Shown here: positions 5,911-10,205 of the stretch, piece after piece
Layout of the letters: each line of letters opens with the position of its first letter
Position numbering within the stretch: the first letter of the stretch is position 1
Assembly: GCA_013202515.1 (NCBI GenBank)
Contig: JABMRN010000009.1
Location: 1 to 10,205 of the forward strand
From: Candidatus Omnitrophota bacterium
GTDB lineage: Bacteria; Omnitrophota; Gorgyraeia; JABMRN01
Reading direction: 5' to 3'
Length of the DNA stretch: 10,205 nucleotides
Translations under genes and position numbers: made by a program
The notes under the pieces: model-generated
Databases searched by the model: none
What the model was told of the DNA's origin: nothing
The model's input: the letters and a program-made list of their open reading frames with translations, nothing else

Positions 5911-8900
5911 TTACGCTCTTGTAAGTATTTCATCTCTATATAGCTCATATTCCTTATACATTTCCTGGCTAATTATGCCAATCGGATTAAGGCATCTTAT
6001 CCAGCTGTTTTTCTTTTCGCCTGTTAGGTTTTCTTTAGATGTCTGTATAGCCAATGCTAATGCTTCAGCAAACGAGAAAACGCCTTTTACATTATCATTG
6101 ACAATGATAAGCGGTATCTCTAAATTGTAATCAGCAAAGGCATCTGTCCAGGAAAGGCCATTTCCTCTTATGATTGCCACTAAATTATTCGCTCCTGCCC
6201 TTGCCCTTGCCCTGCTAGCAACCCATTCAACTTCTTTAAGTGGATTATCGGCTAATAGTTTCTTTTCATCACCGGCTTGCCATCGGCCAAGTATTGAAAC
6301 TGTCGCCTCATCCCCGAGTATATCCTGCATATATGCCTGCAATGCTTGTGCCTTTTTTTCGTTTCTTTTTTCTTTTACATATAGAACTACCTTTCCACCA
6401 TTAAAGAAACGATTCTGTCTTGCAAGTTTTAGCGTCCTTTCCATATCGTAAAGTATTGGATTGTCTAGTATGGTTTCAGCATATAGGGCTATATCTTGGC
6501 GTTTAAAACACAGGGTTCGCGGTTCACACAATGATTCAAAACTCGAGAATCTATCTGTAAACCTATCTGGCATATGTTGTTCTATAAAAATTTTGAGATT
6601 GCCGGATAGGCTTTCTTCTGTGTCTTTGAATACTCTACTCCATACAGGGGGTCTTTCTTTACTGGTAGGACGTGTACCAAGGGCTCCAAGGACAGGCAAA
6701 GGCTTTTCCCAGCCAGGTGGGCTGGGATCTGCTGCCCTGAATATTGCATCTTCTCCACTTCCTTTTTTCTCAACAAGATCAAGCGTAACTAAGGTCCCCA
6801 AAGCTCGCCTTACAGTCTGAATTGATAAATTCTCTTCATCATGCAATCTATTTTCTGTCCTTTTTCTGACATCTTCAGCAGAGGCCCATTGGGCTTCCTC
6901 AACCGTTGCCTCTCTTCTAATGGTACGAAGTATCTGCATAATATTATATGGTGAGGCATTGGAAGGTTGTGGCACGTCTATAGACTCACCTCTATAACCC
7001 AGCTCTATGAGGAGTTCTTCTACAAGAAGCGGCTCTTCAGTCTGTTTTTCATGTAGATATTCAATAAACTTTAGCCTATGTAAAGCAGATTCTCTGGCTA
7101 ATAGTTTTATAATCTCTTTAGTTCCGGCAAAAAACCTCTGATCATCTTCAATTTCATAGAACACCACATCATTATTCTTGGATTTAATTAAAATATCAAT
7201 TATTGCCTCTTCAAAACGCGGAAATTCTCCTGACTTTACAAGGACTGGATAAAAACGTTCGAAGAAATAGTCGTTGAGTATTCTTTGTTCCGTTTCTTGT
7301 ACTTGTCCATCCTCTCCAATCTCATGTTCTCTCACAAGCATCTCTATCATTGTCTCAAGGGCAGGCTGGAAGATTTCCCTCTGCTCGCTTTTGAAAAGTT
7401 CATAAAGAACCACCTTCTTTGCCTCTTTACCACGAACAGAAGAGCCAATATCTTCGGGAAGGCGAATATGCATAAGGATAAAATAAGCCAAAAGTGTTTT
7501 TCTTTTTACAATAAGATCTCTTATTAAAGGGAATTCGAAGGCACGGGCACCCGCCATATAAACTTCATGTACCTTTTTTGCTTTAAGTAAAGTACCTGCC
7601 TCAGCCTTAGAAGCTAAATCCGTAAAATGATCATGTAAGTAATCCAGAATATCTTCCTGAAGAAATAATTCCAATTCAGAAATCGGCCTTCCTGACTCCT
7701 TAAACTCTACTAGAAAATCATGAAGCTCATCTTCGTTTACTACGACTTCAAGGTATTTGTGAGCCAGAATCTTCGCTATGGCGAGATTTTCTTCTTTACT
7801 TAAATCGGGGGCGAGATCTAAGTCGGCCATCATTTCCTGTGCTATAATTAACCTGGCTTCATTCCTTCCTTTTCTAGTTAGCTTATAAAGATCTGAGCGG
7901 CCATCTTCATCTTTCCCTGCCGGGATAATCCAGTTTTTATTCTGCGCCTTCTTTCTATCATCACGTGCAGCAGTTTCCGATTTCGTTTCTTCGCGATTTT
8001 TCTCATGCCAAAGCTTCAGATATTTAGCTATAGTAAATGGCGCATCTCTATACTCACTTGCATAAAGAGTTCTTATCATATATTGGGGATTTTTCTTATC
8101 TTCCTCTTCGAATTGACCGTCCTTACCGCGTCTACGTCTTTTTTCTGTTTGGAAATGCTGGTCGCCATTATCTATTCCTCCCGAAATGTCGCGCACAACT
8201 CCAATCATTTTTGCAGCATTTCTGTGGCCATACTCTTGAGCCTTTTTAAAGCACTCTAATGCTCCTTTATAGTTCCTGCTTTTGTAACGTGTATTTCCCA
8301 TTTTATAATAACAGTTGGCCAATGCCCTTCTCGCATCCTTGTTTCCGAGTTCAAGAGCTTCTTGGAACGCTTCTACGGCCTTACGATAGTCACGAGCATG
8401 AAAATAGGCCCACCCCTCACTCAAGGCCTGGTCTCCTTCCTCTCCTGCCTCCCATATTTTTTCATCACAAGCGGCTATCCATTTATCCACGTCAAGCCCT
8501 AAAACCTGCGCATCATAAAACGCTTCTCTTGCTTCACGTGGATCTTCATCTTCTTCTAGAAGTGCTTTACCCTGTTCAAAAGCTTCTTCAGCAACTTTAG
8601 TGGCTTCCACTTGAGCTTGCTCAGCAGCTTCAGTGGCTTCTACTTCTTCCCGAGCTTCTTTTTCAATTTCTTCAATCTCATTTTCCAATTCAGCAATTTG
8701 CGCGGCTACATGATCGCCTAAGCTAGTAAATTTACTAAGGTTTACCAACATACGGCGGGCTTCGTCAAAATCGCCTTCTTCTAATACTCGCCATATATTA
8801 TCTATCGCCTCTTGGTAGCGTTTAGCAGTGGCTTCTCTAACAACTCCCCCTAATTCAGCTATTTTCTTTCTTTTCTGTTCTTCCTCATATGCGGCTTCTT

Positions 8901-10185
8901 TGGTTTCTAATGCTCCCTGACGTTGTTTTATAGCCTCATGACGATCTCTTAATGTGCTCGCCATTCTTCCTACTAAATCCTCTTTTTCACTTTTAACTTT
9001 CCTGTCCCGAGCTGTTTTCGGTTTACCGCGAGGGATAACTTTTGACCTTTGATTTTCCCTTGTCGTGCCCGTGAAGAACGGCATTATAGGCAGAATTGAT
9101 GTTATATCGAGATTATCGATCCATTGTGAGCTATGGACATATAAGTCGTTCAGCATTACCACAAAATCACCCAGGGGGTCCAAAGCCATTGCTGAGCGGG
9201 GTGTGCGTGATGGCGGTGGCCTTGTATCGCTATCTTGCGGACCTGTGGCGGGCTTATCCGGTATTATCCCTGTTAAGAATACGAGGTCTGTTCCATCGCA
9301 ATAGAGTCTGCTGGCGTGCTTTAGCATACCGGCCCTATCGTTTTTCGATGCGGGGTCATATTCGAAATCGGGTGACGACTCAGCGCATTTCATATATAAA
9401 GATAATGCTATTTCTTTAAGCTCGTCTACTTTTATCGCCAACGGCCTACTGTCCCAATCGTCTTTATCTCTATACCTTCTGTATCTGGTATCACCTAAAC
9501 CGGTGCGGGCTTCACGGGAAAGGTCTAACTCTTTCCTGGTAAGCGCGTCAAATCTATGCCTTAACTTACTTCTACCCGCATTAAATTCCGCATCAATCGA
9601 GGATGTTCTTTCTAACACTTCAAGCGCCTTTTCCAATTTATCTATTTCTACCCTTAATTTTCCGTATTGCTCAAACTTGTAAATCAAATAACCTAAGAAA
9701 TTTACTTTTCTATCATGAAATTCTTTAGTAAACGCTTCACTTAAAAGTGATAATGCAGCATCAGCTGTAAAATCTTCCAATGTTGCCTCTTGGTATTTTT
9801 CATCATCAATCACATCCAATTCCCTCAATGCAACAGGCCATTTTTCACTTCTTTCGAACCCTAATCCGCTCTGACCTTTTTTCCAGTCTATGTCACCTCC
9901 ATAATATTTAAAAAACCAATACAAATATCTATAATGTAAAGCGGTGCATTTAATAGGTATATTTTCGAATCCGGTCTTGTCAAAAATACCATTTAAGGCT
10001 TCAAGAAGACGCGTGTCAATATACCGGCCCTCTAGTTCGCTGTTAACATTAATCTCGGTAATGTAAACCACGTCACCGGAGCGAAATTGAAGGGATATTT
10101 CAAAGATTAAGTTCTCTCCTCCGGAACCATGGACAACGCAGCTTTTAACAGCTTCTACGGTACCGGCCATCACACGCACATCCAT
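5911..10185 (-). CDS. Large cytoplasmic protein: GNAT-like, TPR-like, two winged-helix-like and alpha/beta domains (gene A)
   Basis: This 1424-residue protein has no signal peptide or convincing membrane span, so it is probably cytoplasmic. Order by residue: partial GNAT-like fold 9-100; mixed helical region with Pro-rich linker 310-332; long charged helices and coiled coil about 395-450 and 495-545; TPR-like helix pairs about 455-487, 532-570, 580-618 and 619-657; first winged-helix-like domain about 699-782; all-helical region 795-1070; second winged-helix-like domain about 1076-1152; Pro-rich linker; alpha/beta domain about 1184-1382; short C-terminal tail. The start is uncertain: there is no clear Shine-Dalgarno before the ATG at 10185, and the frame stays open to base 10205. 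The GNAT-like part also lacks its first strand and helices, so the true start may lie upstream of the window. A second Met is at codon 6. The gene ends in two consecutive TAA codons (5913-5908). The winged-helix parts suggest nucleic-acid contact and the TPRs protein contact, but no function can be assigned. Confidence 0.92.
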   Translation of the reverse strand: MDVRVMAGTVEAVKSCVVHGSGGENLIFEISLQFRSGDVVYITEINVNSELEGRYIDTRLLEALNGIFDKTGFENIPIKCTALHYRYLYWFFKYYGGDIDWKKGQSGLGFERSEKWPVALRELDVIDDEKYQEATLEDFTADAALSLLSEAFTKEFHDRKVNFLGYLIYKFEQYGKLRVEIDKLEKALEVLERTSSIDAEFNAGRSKLRHRFDALTRKELDLSREARTGLGDTRYRRYRDKDDWDSRPLAIKVDELKEIALSLYMKCAESSPDFEYDPASKNDRAGMLKHASRLYCDGTDLVFLTGIIPDKPATGPQDSDTRPPPSRTPRSAMALDPLGDFVVMLNDLYVHSSQWIDNLDITSILPIMPFFTGTTRENQRSKVIPRGKPKTARDRKVKSEKEDLVGRMASTLRDRHEAIKQRQGALETKEAAYEEEQKRKKIAELGGVVREATAKRYQEAIDNIWRVLEEGDFDEARRMLVNLSKFTSLGDHVAAQIAELENEIEEIEKEAREEVEATEAAEQAQVEATKVAEEAFEQGKALLEEDEDPREAREAFYDAQVLGLDVDKWIAACDEKIWEAGEEGDQALSEGWAYFHARDYRKAVEAFQEALELGNKDARRALANCYYKMGNTRYKSRNYKGALECFKKAQEYGHRNAAKMIGVVRDISGGIDNGDQHFQTEKRRRRGKDGQFEEEDKKNPQYMIRTLYASEYRDAPFTIAKYLKLWHEKNREETKSETAARDDRKKAQNKNWIIPAGKDEDGRSDLYKLTRKGRNEARLIIAQEMMADLDLAPDLSKEENLAIAKILAHKYLEVVVNEDELHDFLVEFKESGRPISELELFLQEDILDYLHDHFTDLASKAEAGTLLKAKKVHEVYMAGARAFEFPLIRDLIVKRKTLLAYFILMHIRLPEDIGSSVRGKEAKKVVLYELFKSEQREIFQPALETMIEMLVREHEIGEDGQVQETEQRILNDYFFERFYPVLVKSGEFPRFEEAIIDILIKSKNNDVVFYEIEDDQRFFAGTKEIIKLLARESALHRLKFIEYLHEKQTEEPLLVEELLIELGYRGESIDVPQPSNASPYNIMQILRTIRREATVEEAQWASAEDVRKRTENRLHDEENLSIQTVRRALGTLVTLDLVEKKGSGEDAIFRAADPSPPGWEKPLPVLGALGTRPTSKERPPVWSRVFKDTEESLSGNLKIFIEQHMPDRFTDRFSSFESLCEPRTLCFKRQDIALYAETILDNPILYDMERTLKLARQNRFFNGGKVVLYVKEKRNEKKAQALQAYMQDILGDEATVSILGRWQAGDEKKLLADNPLKEVEWVASRARARAGANNLVAIIRGNGLSWTDAFADYNLEIPLIIVNDNVKGVFSFAEALALAIQTSKENLTGEKKNSWIRCLNPIGIISQEMYKEYELYRDEILTRA
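6040..6636 (-). other. C-terminal alpha/beta domain of gene A (about residues 1184-1382)
   Basis: Alternating strands and helices are visible: KVVLYVKE (1265-1272), helix KKAQALQAYMQDIL, strand ATVSILGRW (1294-1302), helix PLKEVEWVASRARARAG, strand NNLVAIIRGNG (1333-1343), strand IPLIIVND (1357-1364) and helix SFAEALALAIQ. This is a Rossmann-like or receiver-like layered fold. No nucleotide-binding loop or catalytic motif is evident. I do not recognise the family. Confidence 0.5.
6196..6213. repeat. Short tandem repeat (TGCCCT)x3 inside gene A
   Basis: Three perfect copies of a six-base unit encode the alternating Arg-Ala run around residues 1325-1330 on the minus strand. The unit length keeps the frame, so copy-number change would only lengthen or shorten the Arg-Ala run between two strands of the C-terminal domain. 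Confidence 0.6.
6730..6960 (-). other. Winged-helix-like domain 2 in gene A (about residues 1076-1152)
   Basis: The layout is NIMQILRTIRRE (1081-1092), ASAEDVRKRTENRL (1101-1114), then the candidate recognition helix LSIQTVRRALGTLVTLDLVE (1120-1139), then a short wing KKGSGEDAIFRA (1140-1151). The phrase S-x-x-T-V-R-R-x-L-x-x-L-x-x-L-x-L-V-E-K is characteristic of winged helix-turn-helix regulators. A flexible Pro-rich linker follows it. Confidence 0.6.
7840..8091 (-). other. Winged-helix-like domain 1 in gene A (about residues 699-782)
   Basis: A first helix PQYMIRTLYASE is followed by APFTIAKYLKLWHEKN (715-730), a helix rich in Arg and Lys, then WIIPAGKDEDGRSDLYKLT (752-770) as the strand, wing and strand, closed by RKGRNEA. 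The ending YKLTRKGR is typical of winged-helix domains (YxLTxxGR). DNA or RNA contact is plausible but not shown. Confidence 0.45.
8215..8823 (-). other. TPR-like repeat region in gene A (about residues 455-657)
   Basis: The clearest pair is AYFHARDYRKAVEAFQEALELG (split 593-614) followed by CYYKMGNTRYKSRNYKGALECF (split 625-646). Both show the TPR pattern of Gly/Ala, Tyr, Ala and a closing A-x-x-x-F-x-x-A. Weaker helix pairs lie at 457-487 and 532-570, separated by a Glu/Ala-rich coiled coil. The last two copies are spaced 39 residues, slightly longer than the usual 34, nearer to SEL1-type spacing. Likely a protein-binding scaffold. Confidence 0.68.
9886..10116 (-). other. GNAT-like acetyltransferase fold, N-terminally incomplete, in gene A (about residues 24-100)
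   Basis: The strand order fits the second half of a GNAT domain: LIFEISLQF (26-34), VVYITEINV (39-47), then a helix after ELEGRYIDTRLL (50-61) in the place of the acetyl-CoA binding loop, then a strand IPIKCTA and the aromatic-rich helix YRYLYWFFKYYGG (85-97), which resembles the closing a-x-x-F-Y-x-x-x-G-F of the family. The loop is degenerate compared with Q/RxxGxG/A, and the first strand and helices are absent within the window. Catalysis is uncertain. Confidence 0.42.
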
Positions 10186-10205
10186 GCCGTTAATTAATGT
10201 AAAAA

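Noticed and set aside
5818..5913. Readthrough fusion of gene A into gene B, since both share a frame and the spacer has no further stop after the two TAA codons
   Set aside because: A stop-free run of about 30 codons is expected fairly often by chance, two tandem TAA codons terminate strongly, and gene B has its own Shine-Dalgarno and signal peptide.
6582..6782. A 66-codon minus-strand frame
   Set aside because: It lies in another frame inside gene A, across its second winged-helix-like region and the following linker, and has no recognisable features.
1628..9419. Many plus-strand frames of 60 to 190 codons
   Set aside because: All lie opposite the two giant minus-strand genes, have low-complexity or Leu/Phe/Ser-rich translations, and show no domain features or ribosome binding sites.

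Overview
The window is filled by two very large, co-directional minus-strand reading frames separated by 93 bases. The downstream one (gene B) is at least 1939 codons long and runs off the left edge without a stop. The upstream one (gene A) is 1424 codons from its first ATG in the window and may begin beyond the right edge. I checked the gene B frame triplet by triplet from its start to base 1 and found no stop and no frameshift. No RNA gene, transposase, CRISPR array or known housekeeping gene was seen.

The organism looks like an uncultured, AT-rich bacterium. The clues are giant mosaic proteins joining domains that are usually separate, a GC-rich palindrome (CCCGCC/GGCGGG core) inserted in frame in a coding region, prepilin-type GFTLxE leaders, and Shine-Dalgarno starts. 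From memory this mix resembles Omnitrophota (PVC group) or other candidate-phylum MAGs. That placement is an inference, not a demonstrated match.

Region by region on the minus strand: gene A (10185 to 5911) looks cytoplasmic. It has a partial GNAT-like N-terminus, a long charged helical region, TPR-like helix pairs, a first winged-helix-like domain, a large all-helical middle, a second winged-helix-like domain and a C-terminal alpha/beta domain. It ends in two tandem in-frame TAA stops. The 93-base spacer carries a perfect 10-bp inverted repeat that touches the Shine-Dalgarno of gene B. Gene B (5817 to beyond 1) looks membrane-bound. It has an N-terminal signal peptide, a linker, a multi-span block with an Mpv17/PMP22-like pattern, a Rossmann-type methyltransferase-like domain, a helical region, two more membrane spans, an internal type IV prepilin-like leader, further spans, TPR-like repeats, a coiled coil, another pair of spans and a duplicated helical module of about 79 residues.

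Tight linkage, a shared strand and TPR-like regions in both proteins suggest an operon. A cytoplasmic partner with nucleic-acid-binding-type domains could work with a giant membrane partner. No specific function can be assigned, and the pair is best treated as an uncharacterised giant-protein locus.
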